Shown piece after piece: positions 21,317 through 32,191 of a stretch of 64,000 bases of DNA (position 1 is the first letter of the stretch; each line of letters starts with the position of its first letter). Both the position numbers and the translations under genes were made by a program. The stretch is from Stappia albiluteola. GTDB taxonomy: Bacteria > Pseudomonadota > Alphaproteobacteria > Rhizobiales > Stappiaceae. The stretch spans positions 186,001-250,000 of the forward strand of contig NZ_JACFXV010000043.1 of NCBI RefSeq assembly GCF_014050225.1, in the 5' to 3' direction. The notes beneath the pieces are model-generated. The model was not told the DNA's origin and searched no databases. It saw nothing but the letters and a program-made list of their open reading frames with translations.

Positions 21317-22363
21317 ATGAGCGACCCGGTTTTCTTCCCGCCTTTCCGCCCCCTGACAGTCGATGACATTGCTGCCCATGTCGGCGGTTCTCTGCCGCGC
21401 GGCGGTGGCGATGCGATGGTTTCCGGCGTGGGACCTCTGGACGAGGCAAGGCCCGGCCAGTTGGTCTTCCTCGACAATCCGCAATATGTGGCAAGCCTTG
21501 CGGAGACGGAGGCGACGGCTTGTCTCGTGGCTGAGAAATTCGCGGCGAAGGTGCCCGAACATGTGGTGCCGATCGTCGTGCGCGAACCCTATCGCGCCTG
21601 GGGGCAGATCCTTTCGAAGCTTTATCCGGATGCGGTCCGGCCCGTTGGCGCGACGCGGGAGGCCGGGATTTCTCCGCAGGCGCGTATCGCGGCCACCGCG
21701 AGGTTGGAAGACGGTGTGAGTGTCGAGGCCGGCGCTGTCGTCGGCGAGGGCGCGGAGATCGGCTCGGGCACGCGGATCGCGGCCAATGCAGTGATTGCTG
21801 CGGGCGTGCGGATTGGCCGCGACTGCGATATCGGCGCCAATGTCTCGATCCAGTATGCGATGATCGGTAACCGGGTGATCCTGCATCCCGGCGTCTGCGT
21901 GGGGCAGGACGGTTTCGGTTTTGCCATGGGCGCGGGCGGCCACCTGAAAGTGCCGCAGATCGGGCGGGTGATCATCCAGGACGACGTGGAGATCGGCGCC
22001 AGCACGACGGTTGACCGCGGCGCCAATCGCGACACGATCATCGGCGAGGGAACCAAGATCGACAACCAGGTGCAGGTCGGGCACAACGTGGTGATCGGCC
22101 GTCATTGCGTGATCGTCGCCCAGGTGGGTATTTCCGGCAGCGCAACGCTGCAGGACTATGTCGCCATCGGCGGCCAGTCGGGTGTTCGGGGCCATGTGAC
22201 CGTCGGCATGGGCGCGCAGATCGCGGCCGTCAGCGTTGTGGAAAGCGACGTTCCGCCAGGCGCGCGCTATGGCGGCGTGCCGGCCAAGCCCGTGAAGCAA
22301 TGGTTCCGCGAATTGGCCGTACTGCGCAAACTGGCGGAAAAGCGGTCGTCATCCACCGATTGA
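21317..22363 (+). CDS. lpxD: UDP-3-O-(3-hydroxyacyl)glucosamine N-acyltransferase
   Basis: Third enzyme of lipid A synthesis; adds a second hydroxyacyl chain from acyl-ACP. The 348 residues have an N-terminal uridine-binding domain (about 1-115) and a left-handed beta-helix of hexapeptide repeats (for example [13 protein letters not shown]). The catalytic region [13 protein letters not shown] is present. The C-terminal helical tail [15 protein letters not shown] completes the trimer. It heads the lpxD-fabZ-lpxA-lpxI-lpxB block. Confidence 0.97.
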   Translation: MSDPVFFPPFRPLTVDDIAAHVGGSLPRGGGDAMVSGVGPLDEARPGQLVFLDNPQYVASLAETEATACLVAEKFAAKVPEHVVPIVVREPYRAWGQILSKLYPDAVRPVGATREAGISPQARIAATARLEDGVSVEAGAVVGEGAEIGSGTRIAANAVIAAGVRIGRDCDIGANVSIQYAMIGNRVILHPGVCVGQDGFGFAMGAGGHLKVPQIGRVIIQDDVEIGASTTVDRGANRDTIIGEGTKIDNQVQVGHNVVIGRHCVIVAQVGISGSATLQDYVAIGGQSGVRGHVTVGMGAQIAAVSVVESDVPPGARYGGVPAKPVKQWFRELAVLRKLAEKRSSSTD

Positions 22364-22410
22364 CGGCATAAGGGGCGGGGCCCTTGGGTGCGGAAGCTTG
22401 AGGGAAGGAC

Positions 22411-22875
22411 ATGCAGGAAGAAGAGACGAAGGTGCTGGAAAGCGCCGATATCATGCGGGTGCTGGAGCTACTGCCGCATCGCTATCCGTTCCTGATGGTG
22501 GACCGGATCATCGACATGCGTGGCGACGAGTTCGGGATCGGCATCAAGAACGTGACGGCCAACGAGCCGCAATTCATGGGGCACTTTCCCAACCAGCCGG
22601 TGATGCCTGGCGTGCTGATGATCGAGGGCATGGCCCAGACGGCAGGTGCGCTGTGCGTCGCTGCGCGCGGCAAGGACAATCCGCCCAAGCTCGTTTATTT
22701 CATGACCATCGACCGGGCGAAGTTCCGCAAGCCGGTGATGCCGGGCGACCGGGTGGAGTATCACGTCACCAAGATCCGCAACCGTGGAAATATCTGGAAG
22801 TATGACGCGGTGGCCCTGGTGGACGGCACCAAGGTCTGCGAGGCCGAAATCAGCGCCATGCTGGTGGACGATTGA
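22411..22875 (+). CDS. fabZ: (3R)-hydroxyacyl-ACP dehydratase
   Basis: Dehydrates 3-hydroxyacyl-ACP in fatty acid synthesis and so competes with the Lpx acyltransferases for the same substrate. The 154-residue hot-dog protein carries [13 protein letters not shown] and the active-site His58 and Glu72 in [20 protein letters not shown]. Its placement between lpxD and lpxA is conserved and probably balances phospholipid against lipid A production. Confidence 0.98.
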   Translation: MQEEETKVLESADIMRVLELLPHRYPFLMVDRIIDMRGDEFGIGIKNVTANEPQFMGHFPNQPVMPGVLMIEGMAQTAGALCVAARGKDNPPKLVYFMTIDRAKFRKPVMPGDRVEYHVTKIRNRGNIWKYDAVALVDGTKVCEAEISAMLVDD

Positions 22876-22886
22876 GACAGGACGAA

Positions 22887-23690
22887 ATGGCGAGCATTCA
22901 TCCATCTGCCATTGTCGAGGACGGCGCGGTGCTGGGCGCGGACGTGGCAATCGGCCCGTTCTGCCATGTCGGCGCGCAAGCGGTGCTCGGTGACGGCGTG
23001 GAGCTGAAATCCCATGCGGTGGTTGCCGGCGCGACGACGATCGGCGCCGGCACGGTGATCTTTCCCTTCGCCTCCGTCGGCCATCAGGCGCAGGACCTGA
23101 AATACCGGGGCGAGCAAGCGACGGTGTCGATCGGCTCGTCCTGCATCATCCGCGAGGGCGTAACGATCAATGCGGGCACGCAAGGCGGCGGCGGCAAGAC
23201 GGTGATCGGCGACCGCTGCGCCTTTCTCGCCAATTCCCATGTCGGGCACGATTCCATTCTCGGCAACGACATCATCCTGTCCAACAACGTGATGATCGCC
23301 GGCCATGTGACGGTGCAGGATCACGTCATCTTCGGCGGCGGTTCGGCGGTGATCCAGTTCACCCGCGTCGGCGCGCATGCCTTTGTCGGCGGGCTGGCGG
23401 GACTTGAAAACGACCTCATTCCCTTCGGCATGGTGACCGGCAACCGCGCGCGCCTTGGCGGACTGAACCTCGTCGGGCTGAAGCGGCGCGGTTTCCCGCG
23501 AGAACAGATCCACGCGCTGCGCGGCGCCTATCGCGCACTCTTCGAGAGCGAGGAGGGCACACTGCGCCAGCGGGCAGAGGACGCGCGCAAGGCCTATCCG
23601 CAGGAGCCTCTGGTCCAGCAGCTGACCGATTTCATCCTGGTGGAAGAGGACCGGCGCTTCTGCACGCCGAAATACGGCCTCGACCAGTGA
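22887..23690 (+). CDS. lpxA: UDP-N-acetylglucosamine O-acyltransferase
   Basis: First enzyme of lipid A synthesis. The 267 residues start MASIHPSAIVEDGAVLG and form a hexapeptide beta-helix, with the catalytic His region HVGHDS near residue 120 and a C-terminal helical domain (RGAYRALFESEEG). I chose the ATG at 22887; an in-frame TTG at 22872 overlaps the fabZ end, but AGACAGGA just upstream of 22887 is a suitable ribosome site. It lies 11 bp after fabZ. Confidence 0.97.
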   Translation: MASIHPSAIVEDGAVLGADVAIGPFCHVGAQAVLGDGVELKSHAVVAGATTIGAGTVIFPFASVGHQAQDLKYRGEQATVSIGSSCIIREGVTINAGTQGGGGKTVIGDRCAFLANSHVGHDSILGNDIILSNNVMIAGHVTVQDHVIFGGGSAVIQFTRVGAHAFVGGLAGLENDLIPFGMVTGNRARLGGLNLVGLKRRGFPREQIHALRGAYRALFESEEGTLRQRAEDARKAYPQEPLVQQLTDFILVEEDRRFCTPKYGLDQ

Positions 23691-23703
23691 AGGCCTGCCG
23701 GCG

Positions 23704-24576
23704 ATGACCGCGCTTGCATCGAGCAATGACGCGCCTGTCGCAGTAATCTGCGGCGGCGGCACGCTGCCCGCCGAAGTGGTAGAGGCGGCGCGCGCGACCG
23801 GGCGCGAGGTGCTGGCCATCGCGATCAAGGGCGAAGCGGCGGCTGCGCTGGAGCGCTTTGAGCCGATCTCGCTTGGCTGGGGCCAGATCGGCAAGCTCTT
23901 CGACACGATGAAGAAGGCGGGCTGCCACGACGTGGTGCTGATCGGTGGCGTCACCAGGCGGCCGGATTTCCGCTCGGTTGCGGGCGATCTTGGCACGCTG
24001 CGCCGCCTGCCGCGCATCATCGCGGCGCTGACGGGTGGTGACGACAGCCTGCTTGTCAAGGTAATCGGTATATTCGAGGACGAGGGTTTTCGCGTCATCG
24101 GCGCGCATGAGATCGCACCCAGCCTGCTTGCCGGGCCGGGCGCGATTGTCGGGCCGGAACCGGCCGGCGAGGCGGTTGCCGACATGCAGCTTGCCCGTCA
24201 GGCGGTGGAAGCCCTCGGGCGTCTCGATATCGGCCAGGCGGCGGTGGCGCTCGGCGGCCGGGTGATCGCGGTCGAGGGCGCGGAAGGCACGGACGCAATG
24301 CTGGAGCGGTGTGCGGAGCTGCGCCGGATTGGCCGCGTCAACGCCAAGGGACGGATCGGTGTGCTCGTCAAGCGCGCCAAGCCGGGGCAGGACCTGCGCG
24401 CCGACCTGCCGACCATAGGGCCGAAGACGATTGAAGCGGCCGCGCAGGCCGGCTTGGCCGGCATTGCCCTTGAAGCCGGCCGTGTCTTCATCGCCGAGCG
24501 CGACGCGACGCTTGCGGCTGCCCGGGACAAGGGCCTTTTCCTCCATGGCTTCAAGGGAGAACTGGATGGAGCCTGA
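23704..24576 (+). CDS. lpxI: UDP-2,3-diacylglucosamine diphosphatase LpxI
   Basis: Hydrolyses UDP-2,3-diacylglucosamine to lipid X, replacing the unrelated LpxH of gammaproteobacteria. The 290 residues match the former DUF1009: VAVICGGGTLPAEVVEAA at the N-terminus, DVVLIGGVTRRPDFRS, and the C-terminal domain DLRADLPTIGPKTIEAAAQA, with AGIALEAGRVFIAERD. It ends inside lpxB (11-bp overlap), consistent with a coupled lipid A operon. Confidence 0.95.
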   Translation: MTALASSNDAPVAVICGGGTLPAEVVEAARATGREVLAIAIKGEAAAALERFEPISLGWGQIGKLFDTMKKAGCHDVVLIGGVTRRPDFRSVAGDLGTLRRLPRIIAALTGGDDSLLVKVIGIFEDEGFRVIGAHEIAPSLLAGPGAIVGPEPAGEAVADMQLARQAVEALGRLDIGQAAVALGGRVIAVEGAEGTDAMLERCAELRRIGRVNAKGRIGVLVKRAKPGQDLRADLPTIGPKTIEAAAQAGLAGIALEAGRVFIAERDATLAAARDKGLFLHGFKGELDGA

Positions 24577-25768
24577 GGCCGGCAGGAGCAAGGCTTTGCG
24601 GGTTTTCCTGGTCGTCGGCGAGGAGTCTGGCGACCAACTCGGTGCGCGGCTGATGCAGAGCCTCAAGCGCCAGCACAGTGGGGCCGTGATCTTCTCGGGC
24701 GTTGGCGGCGAGCGCATGGCGCGGGAAGGTCTCGATACGATCTTTCCGCTCGCCGACATCGCCGTCATGGGGCTGACCGCCGTGCTACAGCGGCTCCCGG
24801 CGATCATCCGCCGCGTGCATCAAAGCGTCGATGCGGTGATCGCAGCCGATCCGGATGTGCTGGTCATCATCGACAGCCCGGATTTCACGCATAACGTCGC
24901 CAAGCGGGTGAGAAAACGGGCGCCCCATATTCCGATCGTCGACTACGTGTCGCCATCGGTCTGGGCCTGGCGGCCCGGGCGGGCGCGCAAGATGGCGGCC
25001 TATGTCGACCATCTGCTGGCAATCCTGCCTTTTGAACCGGAGGTGCACAAAAGGCTTGGCGGCCCGCCGACGACCTATGTCGGGCATCCGCTTTTCGAGC
25101 GGATCGACGAGTTGCGACCGACGGCGGGCGAACGCCCCGACATCTCCGGGGCCGGGGAACCGCTGCTCCTGATCCTGCCCGGCAGCCGTGGCAGCGAAGT
25201 CGGCAGGCTGCTGGCGCCTTTCGGCGAGGCGCTGGCGTTGATTGCGGAGAAGAAAGCGGGGCTGCGCGTGGCGCTGCCCGCCGTGCCTCATCTGGCCGAC
25301 GAGATCCGGCGACGGGTCGCCTCCTGGCCGGTCAGGCCGGAGATCGTGCTGGGCGAGGCGGAGAAATTCGCGCTGTTCAGAAAGGCACATGCGGCGCTTG
25401 CTGCATCGGGCACGGTGTCGCTGGAGCTTGCGATCGCGGGCGTGCCGATGGCGGTCGCCTACAAGCTCGACTGGTTCTACCGACGGGTGAAGGACGCCAA
25501 CCGCTTCCTGAATTTTGCCGGAGTGGACAGCATGGTGCTGCCAAACATCATTCTTGATGAGAAGGTGGTGCCTGAGTTCCTTGACGACGATGCGTCACCT
25601 CGGGCGCTGGCTGACAAAGTGCTTGAACTCCTCGCCGATACCGACACCCGCCGCCGACAGGTGGAAGCCTTTTCGAAGCTTGAGGACATCATGCGGCTGG
25701 ACGACGGTGACAGCCAGTCCGGCAAGGCAGCGCGGATCGTCACCGAGTTGGCTCGCAAGATACGCTGA
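24566..25768 (+). CDS. lpxB: lipid-A-disaccharide synthase
   Basis: Joins lipid X to UDP-diacylglucosamine to form the lipid A disaccharide; a peripheral inner-membrane GT-B glycosyltransferase. The 400 residues include VVGEESGDQLGARLM near the start, YVSPSVWAWRPGRARKM, the sugar-nucleotide region LPGSRGSEVGRLL, and SGTVSLELAIAGVPMAVAYK. The ATG at 24566 lies before the lpxI stop. It ends the rightward run and faces gltA across a shared hairpin. Confidence 0.97.
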   Translation: MEPEAGRSKALRVFLVVGEESGDQLGARLMQSLKRQHSGAVIFSGVGGERMAREGLDTIFPLADIAVMGLTAVLQRLPAIIRRVHQSVDAVIAADPDVLVIIDSPDFTHNVAKRVRKRAPHIPIVDYVSPSVWAWRPGRARKMAAYVDHLLAILPFEPEVHKRLGGPPTTYVGHPLFERIDELRPTAGERPDISGAGEPLLLILPGSRGSEVGRLLAPFGEALALIAEKKAGLRVALPAVPHLADEIRRRVASWPVRPEIVLGEAEKFALFRKAHAALAASGTVSLELAIAGVPMAVAYKLDWFYRRVKDANRFLNFAGVDSMVLPNIILDEKVVPEFLDDDASPRALADKVLELLADTDTRRRQVEAFSKLEDIMRLDDGDSQSGKAARIVTELARKIR

Positions 25769-25792
25769 AACAGGACGCAATCAGTCAAGGAA

Positions 25793-25817
25793 AAGGGGCG
25801 CCGGTTGGGCGCCCCTT
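25793..25817 (-). terminator. terminator between convergent lpxB and gltA
   Basis: AAGGGGCGCC (25793-25802) pairs with GGCGCCCCTT (25808-25817) around a 5-nt loop. Read leftward, the stem is followed by TTTTCC, so it is best for ending gltA; it can also block lpxB read-through. Confidence 0.85.
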
Positions 25818-25841
25818 CGCGTTTCGATGGCTTGGAAGCGA

Positions 25842-27134
25842 TCAGCGGCGCTGGCTGATCGGCACGTAGTCGCGCGGCGCATAGCCCGTGTAGAGCTGGC
25901 GCGGGCGGCCAATCTTCTGCGAGGGATCTTCCACCATCTCCTTCCACTGCGCAATCCAGCCCACGGTGCGGGCCAGCGCGAAGAGCACCGTGAACATCGT
26001 GGTCGGGAAGCCGAGCGCACGAAGCGTGATGCCCGAATAGAAGTCGATGTTGGGATAGAGCTTCTTCTCGATGAAGTACTCGTCGTTGAGCGCGATCTTT
26101 TCGAGCTCGATGGCCACGTCGAGAAGCGGATCGTCCCGGATGCCAAGCTCGGCCAGCACTTCGTGCGTGGTCTTCTGCATGATGCGGGCGCGCGGGTCGT
26201 AGTTCTTGTAGACCCGGTGACCGAAGCCCATCAGGCGGAACGGATCGTTCTTGTCCTTGGCGCGCTTGATGAATTCCGGGATGCGGTCGACGCTGCCGAT
26301 TTCCGCCAGCATGTTGAGCGCAGCCTCGTTGGCGCCGCCATGGGCAGGGCCCCAGAGGCAGGCGATACCGGCGGCGATGCAGGCGAACGGGTTGGCGCCC
26401 GACGAGCCGGCAAGGCGGACGGTGGAGGTCGAAGCGTTCTGCTCGTGATCCGCGTGCAGGATGAAGATGCGGTCCATGGCACGGGCCAAAACCGGATTGA
26501 CCTTGTATTCCTCACACGGCACGGCAAAGCACATGTGCAGGAAGTTCGACGCGTAGTCGAGGTCGTTGCGCGGGTAAATGAACGGCTGGCCGACATGGTA
26601 CTTGTAGGCCATGGCCGCGATCGTCGGCATCTTGGCGATCATGCGCAGGCTGGCGACCATGCGCTGGTGCGGGTCGGAGATGTCGGTCGAGTCGTGGTAG
26701 AAGGCCGACAGCGCGCCGACGGTGCCGACCATGATCGCCATCGGATGGGCGTCGCGGCGGAAGCCGGTGAAGAAGCGCGACATCTGCTCGTGGATCATCG
26801 TGTGATAGGTCACACGCTGCACGAAATCGTCCTTCTGCGCCTTGGTCGGCAGTTCGCCGTAAAGCAGCAGGTAGCAGGCTTCCAGGAAGTCGCCCTGGTT
26901 TGCGAGCTGCTCGATCGGATAGCCGCGATAAAGCAGGGTGCCTTCGTCGCCGTCGATATAGGTGATCTTGGATTCGCAGGACGCGGTGGACGTGAAACCC
27001 GGATCATAGGTGAAATGACCGGTATTCTTGTAGAGAGCAGCGATGTCGATGACGCTCGGGCCGACGGAGCCGGGGCTGACCTCAAGGTCCCAGGACTCGT
27101 CGCCGATCGTCAGCTTCGCGGAATTGTTGCTCAT
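25842..27134 (-). CDS. gltA: citrate synthase
   Basis: Condenses oxaloacetate and acetyl-CoA at the entry of the TCA cycle. The 430-residue length is that of the hexameric, Gram-negative type. The catalytic region is visible as [15 protein letters not shown], with its His, and [15 protein letters not shown]; the later [13 protein letters not shown] holds the second active His, and the catalytic Asp is expected near FYSGI. The ATG follows an AAAGGGGG ribosome site. It is leftward, 250 bp from gltX, so probably has its own promoter. Confidence 0.98.
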   Translation of the reverse strand: MSNNSAKLTIGDESWDLEVSPGSVGPSVIDIAALYKNTGHFTYDPGFTSTASCESKITYIDGDEGTLLYRGYPIEQLANQGDFLEACYLLLYGELPTKAQKDDFVQRVTYHTMIHEQMSRFFTGFRRDAHPMAIMVGTVGALSAFYHDSTDISDPHQRMVASLRMIAKMPTIAAMAYKYHVGQPFIYPRNDLDYASNFLHMCFAVPCEEYKVNPVLARAMDRIFILHADHEQNASTSTVRLAGSSGANPFACIAAGIACLWGPAHGGANEAALNMLAEIGSVDRIPEFIKRAKDKNDPFRLMGFGHRVYKNYDPRARIMQKTTHEVLAELGIRDDPLLDVAIELEKIALNDEYFIEKKLYPNIDFYSGITLRALGFPTTMFTVLFALARTVGWIAQWKEMVEDPSQKIGRPRQLYTGYAPRDYVPISQRR

Positions 27135-27387
27135 TCAGATACCCCCTTTGGAGAATGTGGCCTGCCGCCAGCGGCGCTCGAGCCGCGCCCTGGTTACGGC
27201 GCGGCTTCCTGCCCAGCCTCTGGCGGCGGCGGGAGGAACGATCGCGATTTGGGTATCCCATTTACAGGCCGCCCGCAAGCGCACGACCCTAGCGCTTTGG
27301 TCACATAGTGCAGTGCGGAATGCCACTGCCCGATATTTGATCAACCGGGAGAGATCATGCCCTAAAGTCAGCGGAAATCACAGGCCC

Positions 27388-28812
27388 TCAGGCCGCCTGA
27401 TCGGCGATGCGGGCCAGCGATTCTTCCCGTCCCAGTACGGCCAGCACGTCGAAGATGCCGGGCGAGGTCGCGCGACCGGTCAGGGCGGCGCGAAGCGGCT
27501 GGGCCACCTTGCCGAGCTTGAGACCTTCGGCCTCGGCAAAGGCGCGCACCGCCTCCTCGGTCGAGGTCACGCTCCAGTCCGGCAGGGCGGCGAAAGCGGC
27601 GTGAAGCCGGCCAAGCACGCCGCGTGCGTCCGCGTCGAGGATCTTGGCCGCCTTTTCATCGACAGGCAGCGGGCGTTCGACCCAAAGATATTGAGCGCTG
27701 TCAAGGAGTTCAACCAGCGTCTTCGCGCGCTCCTTGAGGCCGGGGAGGGCGAAGAGGAACTTCGCCTCATTGCCATCCCGACCAAGCCATTCCAGGACCT
27801 TCGGCCCGCCGTCGACATGCGGCAGGAAGATGCGGAAAGCGGCCAGCAGCTCATCGTCCGGGGTGGAGCGCATGTAATGGCCGTTGATGTTTTCCAGCTT
27901 CTGGAAGTCCATCCGCGAGGGCGACTTGCCGATGGCGGAGATGTCGAACCACTCGATCAGCTGCTCGGTGGAGAAGATTTCCTCGTCGCCGTGGCTCCAG
28001 CCGAGCCGGGCGAGATAGTTGCGCATTGCGGCCGGGAGATAGCCTAGCGCGCGATAGGCCTCCGCGCCGAGCGCGCCGTGGCGCTTGGACAGCTTGGCTC
28101 CATCCGGTCCATGAATGAGCGGTATATGCGCCATGACCGGTACATCCCAGTCCATCGCCTGGTAGATCAGCGTCTGGCGCGCGGCATTGGTCAGGTGGTC
28201 GTCGCCGCGAATGATATGGGTGACGCCCATGTCGTGATCGTCGACGACGACCGCGAGCATGTAGGTGGGTGTGCCGTCGGAGCGCAGCAGCACCAGATCG
28301 TCGAGATCCTTGTTCGGGAACGCGATGCGGCCCTGCACCTTGTCGTCGACGATGGTCTCGCCCTCGAGCGGCGCCTTGAGGCGGATCACCGGCTTGACGC
28401 CGGCGGGCGCCTCGGACGGGTCGCGGTCGCGCCAGCGGCCGTCATAGCGCGGCGGGCGGCCTTCGGCACGCGCCTTTTCCCGCATTTCGTCAAGCTCTTC
28501 CGGAGTGGCATAGCAGTAATAGGCGCGGCCGTTCGCCACCATGCTTTCAGCGACCTCGCGGTGACGGGGAGCGCGGGCGAATTGCGAGATCGGCTCGCCG
28601 TCCCAGTCGAGCCCGAGCCAGGCGAGCCCGTCCAGCAGGGCGTCCACGGCCGCCTGGGTGGAGCGCTCGCGGTCCGTATCCTCGATCCTCAACAGCATCT
28701 TGCCGCCGCGCCCCCTGGCATAGAGCCAGTTGAACAGCGCGGTGCGGGCGCCGCCGATGTGCAGATAGCCGGTCGGCGACGGAGCGAAGCGGGTAATCAC
28801 GGTCTCGGACAT
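27388..28812 (-). CDS. gltX: glutamyl-tRNA synthetase
   Basis: Charges tRNA-Glu, and in organisms lacking GlnRS possibly also tRNA-Gln. The 474 residues show the class I motifs [17 protein letters not shown] (HIGH-like) and [11 protein letters not shown] (KMSKS-like). I placed the start at [15 protein letters not shown] (28812); a 20-residue upstream extension to 28872 is unlikely. Many alphaproteobacteria carry two gltX copies; only this one is in the window. It is divergent from comEC. Confidence 0.96.
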   Translation of the reverse strand: MSETVITRFAPSPTGYLHIGGARTALFNWLYARGRGGKMLLRIEDTDRERSTQAAVDALLDGLAWLGLDWDGEPISQFARAPRHREVAESMVANGRAYYCYATPEELDEMREKARAEGRPPRYDGRWRDRDPSEAPAGVKPVIRLKAPLEGETIVDDKVQGRIAFPNKDLDDLVLLRSDGTPTYMLAVVVDDHDMGVTHIIRGDDHLTNAARQTLIYQAMDWDVPVMAHIPLIHGPDGAKLSKRHGALGAEAYRALGYLPAAMRNYLARLGWSHGDEEIFSTEQLIEWFDISAIGKSPSRMDFQKLENINGHYMRSTPDDELLAAFRIFLPHVDGGPKVLEWLGRDGNEAKFLFALPGLKERAKTLVELLDSAQYLWVERPLPVDEKAAKILDADARGVLGRLHAAFAALPDWSVTSTEEAVRAFAEAEGLKLGKVAQPLRAALTGRATSPGIFDVLAVLGREESLARIADQAA

Positions 28813-28930
28813 CGGATGCCGGTCTTTCTTATTCGCGGAAACAGATGGGATATCTCTCGATTGGCGGCTCATGTAGCATAAGCGCCGGGGCAGCCCAAGG
28901 CCGCAGATATCGACGCCTTGGGAAAGGGGA

Positions 28931-31216
28931 GTGAGAGCCGCGACGGGGCAGGCGGAAGGGCTTTCGGAGAAGGAAGGGCTCGGCGAGCGACGCTTTCCGG
29001 GCCGCTGGTGGCTGCCTGAGCCGAAAGGCTCGGAACCGCCCGCACATGGTACGCGCCAATCCCGCCTAGACAGGCTGGCCGCCTATTTCCACGCGCTTCC
29101 CAGGGCATTTCAGGCGGATATCGATCGCGGTCGCCTGATCGTCTGGGCCTCGCTCGCTTATTGCTGCGGGATAGCGCTCTATTTCCGGCTCGATTTCGAG
29201 CCCTCGCTGCCGGCGATTTCGGTGGCGGTTCTCGCTCTCGCTCCGGTCAGCTACATGACGCATCGCGGGGGGCGGAGTGCGACGATGTCGCTGCTGGCGC
29301 TCTCCCTTGCCTCCGGTCTCTTCGCCGCGACGCTGCGAACGGAGCATGTCGCGGCTCCCATGATTGAGCGGCCGCGTTCGGTGACGGTGACGGGGTTCGT
29401 GGAAAGCGTTCAGCCGACGAAGTCGGGACAACGCCTTCAGATCCTCGTCTCTCGGATCGAAGGGCTTCGGCAGGAAAATCTTCCCGATCGCGTACGGATA
29501 AGCATACGCGGCACGGAGAGCGTTCCGAAGGTGGCGGAGGCCGTGAGCCTGCGTGCGCGGGTCGCCCCGCCACCGGGCCCGGTGATCCCGGGCGGCTACG
29601 ACTATGCGTTTCGGATGTATTTCGAGGGTGTGGGGGCGACGGGTTATGCCTTCGGCCGGCCGCAGCCGGCTTCCATCGGCGTTGCTCCCCTGCGATTGCG
29701 GCTGATGGGAGCGCTGGAGCGCTTCAGGCACGGGATTGCCGAGAGGATCCGCGCGCGCCTGGGCGATGGACCGGCAGGCGCGCTTGCCGTTGCCTTGCTG
29801 ATCGGCGACCGCTCCGGCCTCGACGAGCAGACGGTGGATGCGCTGCGCGAAGCAGGTCTGGCGCATGTCCTGGCGATCTCCGGCTTGCATATGGCGCTGT
29901 TCGCCGGCGCGGTCTTTGCCGGATTGCGCGCAGCACTGGCGCTGTTTCCGCCCCTGGCACTGAAATATCCGATCGACAAATGGGCAGCGGGTGCCGCACT
30001 GGCCGCCGCAACCTTCTATCTCGTGATATCCGGCGCCTCGATTGCCACGCAGCGGGCCTATGTGATGATCGCGCTGGTACTCGTCGGCAGGTTGCTCGGA
30101 CGCCGGGCGCTGACCTTTCGAAGCGTGGCGCTGGCGGCCCTCGCCATCCTGATCCTGACGCCCGAAGCGCTGGTGGAGCCCGGCTTTCAGATGTCGTTTG
30201 CCGCCGTCATCGTGCTGATCGCCGCCTATGAGGAGGTGACGCGGCGGCGCGCCGGACGCGAGGAGCCGGTGGGGATGCCGCCGGGCCTTGCGCTTCGTTT
30301 CCTGAAGGCCATTTTCGGCGGGTTTGCCGCACTGGCCCTGACGTCGATCGTTGCGGGCACGGCGACCGGGCTGATCGGCGCCTATCACTTCCAGCGGGTG
30401 GCGCCGCTCGGCTTTCTGGTCAATGTGCTCGCCATGCCGCTTGTCACGCTGGTGGTGATGCCCTTCGGCGTGCTCTCCATCGCGCTGATGCCCCTTGGGC
30501 TCGAAGGGCCGGCGCTGGCGGTGATGGGCGAGGGGCTGGACCTGATGGTCGCCATCTCCCAGAAGGCGGGCGACTTCACGCCTGGCGATGGCCTGGTCGG
30601 AGCGCAATCCGCTGCCGGTGTGCTGGCCGCCGTCGTCGCGGGCCTTGCCCTTTGCCTGTTCCCGGTCGGCTATCGGCGGCTGTCGGTCATTCCCTTCCTC
30701 GCCGCTGCCGTGCTGATGGCGGCCTTCCGTTCGCCCGACCTCTACATAGCCGCCGACGGATCAAGCCTGGCGTTCCGCGACGGTGCAGGGGAGTTGAAGG
30801 TGGCGGCAAGCAGGCTCAATTTCGAGGCCTCGACCTGGCTGCGGGCGGATGCGGTGCCGGAAAGGCAGCAGATCGACAGGCGGCTGGGCAGGGAAGACTG
30901 GAACTGCGACCGGTTGGGCTGTGTCGGGAGGGCCCATGGCGAAGTTGGCGCGGCAGCGGCCATGCCGATCACCGTCGCCCTGGTGCGAAGGCCCGCCGCA
31001 CTGGAGGAAGATTGCCGGCGCGCCGACATGGTCGTCACGCACTTCGACGCTCCGCGCCCCTGCGGACGGCTCGCGGTCTTCGACAGGAGCGTCCTGAATG
31101 AGACGGGCGCCGTGTCATTAAAGCTCAGGCAGACGCCCGACGGAACGCTGGCCATCGCCGCAAGAGCGGTAGCCCGAAGTCCCGACCGGCCATGGGGCCG
31201 GATTCAGCCTCAATAA
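28931..31216 (+). CDS. comEC: ComEC/Rec2-family membrane protein
   Basis: Candidate channel for DNA uptake across the inner membrane. The 761-residue protein has an N-terminal DUF4131-type region ([19 protein letters not shown]), then the competence domain with [18 protein letters not shown] and [18 protein letters not shown]. Many membrane segments extend to about residue 600. The C-terminal 160 residues lack a recognisable HXHXDH metallo-beta-lactamase motif, unlike Bacillus ComEC. A GTG start at 28931 follows AAGGGGA. Its end overlaps the lexA end by 7 bp, tail to tail. Natural competence cannot be concluded from this gene alone. Confidence 0.9.
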   Translation: MRAATGQAEGLSEKEGLGERRFPGRWWLPEPKGSEPPAHGTRQSRLDRLAAYFHALPRAFQADIDRGRLIVWASLAYCCGIALYFRLDFEPSLPAISVAVLALAPVSYMTHRGGRSATMSLLALSLASGLFAATLRTEHVAAPMIERPRSVTVTGFVESVQPTKSGQRLQILVSRIEGLRQENLPDRVRISIRGTESVPKVAEAVSLRARVAPPPGPVIPGGYDYAFRMYFEGVGATGYAFGRPQPASIGVAPLRLRLMGALERFRHGIAERIRARLGDGPAGALAVALLIGDRSGLDEQTVDALREAGLAHVLAISGLHMALFAGAVFAGLRAALALFPPLALKYPIDKWAAGAALAAATFYLVISGASIATQRAYVMIALVLVGRLLGRRALTFRSVALAALAILILTPEALVEPGFQMSFAAVIVLIAAYEEVTRRRAGREEPVGMPPGLALRFLKAIFGGFAALALTSIVAGTATGLIGAYHFQRVAPLGFLVNVLAMPLVTLVVMPFGVLSIALMPLGLEGPALAVMGEGLDLMVAISQKAGDFTPGDGLVGAQSAAGVLAAVVAGLALCLFPVGYRRLSVIPFLAAAVLMAAFRSPDLYIAADGSSLAFRDGAGELKVAASRLNFEASTWLRADAVPERQQIDRRLGREDWNCDRLGCVGRAHGEVGAAAAMPITVALVRRPAALEEDCRRADMVVTHFDAPRPCGRLAVFDRSVLNETGAVSLKLRQTPDGTLAIAARAVARSPDRPWGRIQPQ

Positions 31217-31923
31217 CGGCGGAAGAGCGACACCAGCCGCCCCTGAATGCGCACGCGGCCGGGGCCGAAGATGCGGGTTTCATAGGCAGGATTGGCCGCC
31301 TCCAGGGCGATGGACGCCCCTTTCTTGCGCAGCCGCTTCAAGGTCGCCTCTTCGTCATCGACAAGGGCGACGACGATGTCGCCGCTGTCGGCGCTGTCGG
31401 ACCGGCGGATGATTACCGTGTCGCCGTCGAGGATACCGGCCTCGATCATCGAATCGCCGCGCACCTCAAGGGCGAAATGCTCGCCGCCGCCGATGAGATC
31501 GGCGGGAATCGCCACCGAATGACTGTGCGTCTGGATCGCCTCAATCGGTACGCCGGCGGCAATGCGGCCCATGACGGGAATGGAAACCGTGCCGCGGCTC
31601 TCGTGTTCGTCCGCGATCGGGGCAGGCGCGGGAACCTTGCCGCGCGACCCCTCGATCACGGAGGGAGAAAAGCCCTGGGCGCGAGCGGCCCCGAGGCCGG
31701 GCACCACCGAATCGGGGAGCTTAAGAACCTCCAGCGCCCGCGCGCGATTCGGCAGGCGGCGGATGAACCCGCGCTCTTCCAGCGCGGTGATGAGCCGGTG
31801 AATGCCGGATTTCGAGCGCAGGTCGAGCGCCTCCTTCATTTCATCGAAAGAGGGTGGAACGCCAGCTTCCTTCAGACGCTCGTGGATGAACATCAGAAGC
31901 TCGTATTGCTTGCGCGTAAGCAT
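31210..31923 (-). CDS. lexA: SOS repressor LexA
   Basis: Represses DNA-damage genes and cleaves itself when stimulated by RecA. From the start [15 protein letters not shown] it has 237 residues: an N-terminal winged helix (about 1-70, [19 protein letters not shown]), a linker, the Ala123-Gly124 cleavage site in [10 protein letters not shown], catalytic Ser158 in GDSMIEAG and Lys196 in [11 protein letters not shown] longer frame to 32037 was rejected. An SOS box lies upstream at 32158-32172, which supports autoregulation. It is the last gene of the leftward ppiD-trp-moa series but has its own promoter. Confidence 0.97.
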   Translation of the reverse strand: MLTRKQYELLMFIHERLKEAGVPPSFDEMKEALDLRSKSGIHRLITALEERGFIRRLPNRARALEVLKLPDSVVPGLGAARAQGFSPSVIEGSRGKVPAPAPIADEHESRGTVSIPVMGRIAAGVPIEAIQTHSHSVAIPADLIGGGEHFALEVRGDSMIEAGILDGDTVIIRRSDSADSGDIVVALVDDEEATLKRLRKKGASIALEAANPAYETRIFGPGRVRIQGRLVSLFRRY

Positions 31924-32148
31924 CGGCGCCGTCCCCAACTGCGGCCAGGCCTGCCCCCGATCGGGTTCCATGCGCCTCAGACCGACATTCCCCAATACCC
32001 GACGTCGCCCGAAAGGCCTGCGCCGGCATGGCGACAAGCAGAGCCCCGTTTAGCCACCGCAACCATTTGCGCGGTACAACGGGCGCCTTACCTGGCCAAT
32101 ACTGCAGGCACAGGTTCGCGGCAACGTCATGGTACAAACCATGAACGT

Positions 32149-32177
32149 ACCCTACCTGTTCCTAATGTGTTCTGCAA
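32149..32177 (-). promoter_or_regulatory. lexA promoter with embedded SOS box
   Basis: Reading leftward, TTGCAG (32172-32177) and TAGGGT (32149-32154) are separated by 17 bp. Within the spacer, GTTC at 32158-32161 and GTTC at 32169-32172 with exactly 7 bp between form a perfect alphaproteobacterial LexA operator. A leader of about 220 nt to the lexA ATG would result. Confidence 0.75.
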
Positions 32178-32191
32178 GGGTTAAGGTCTGG

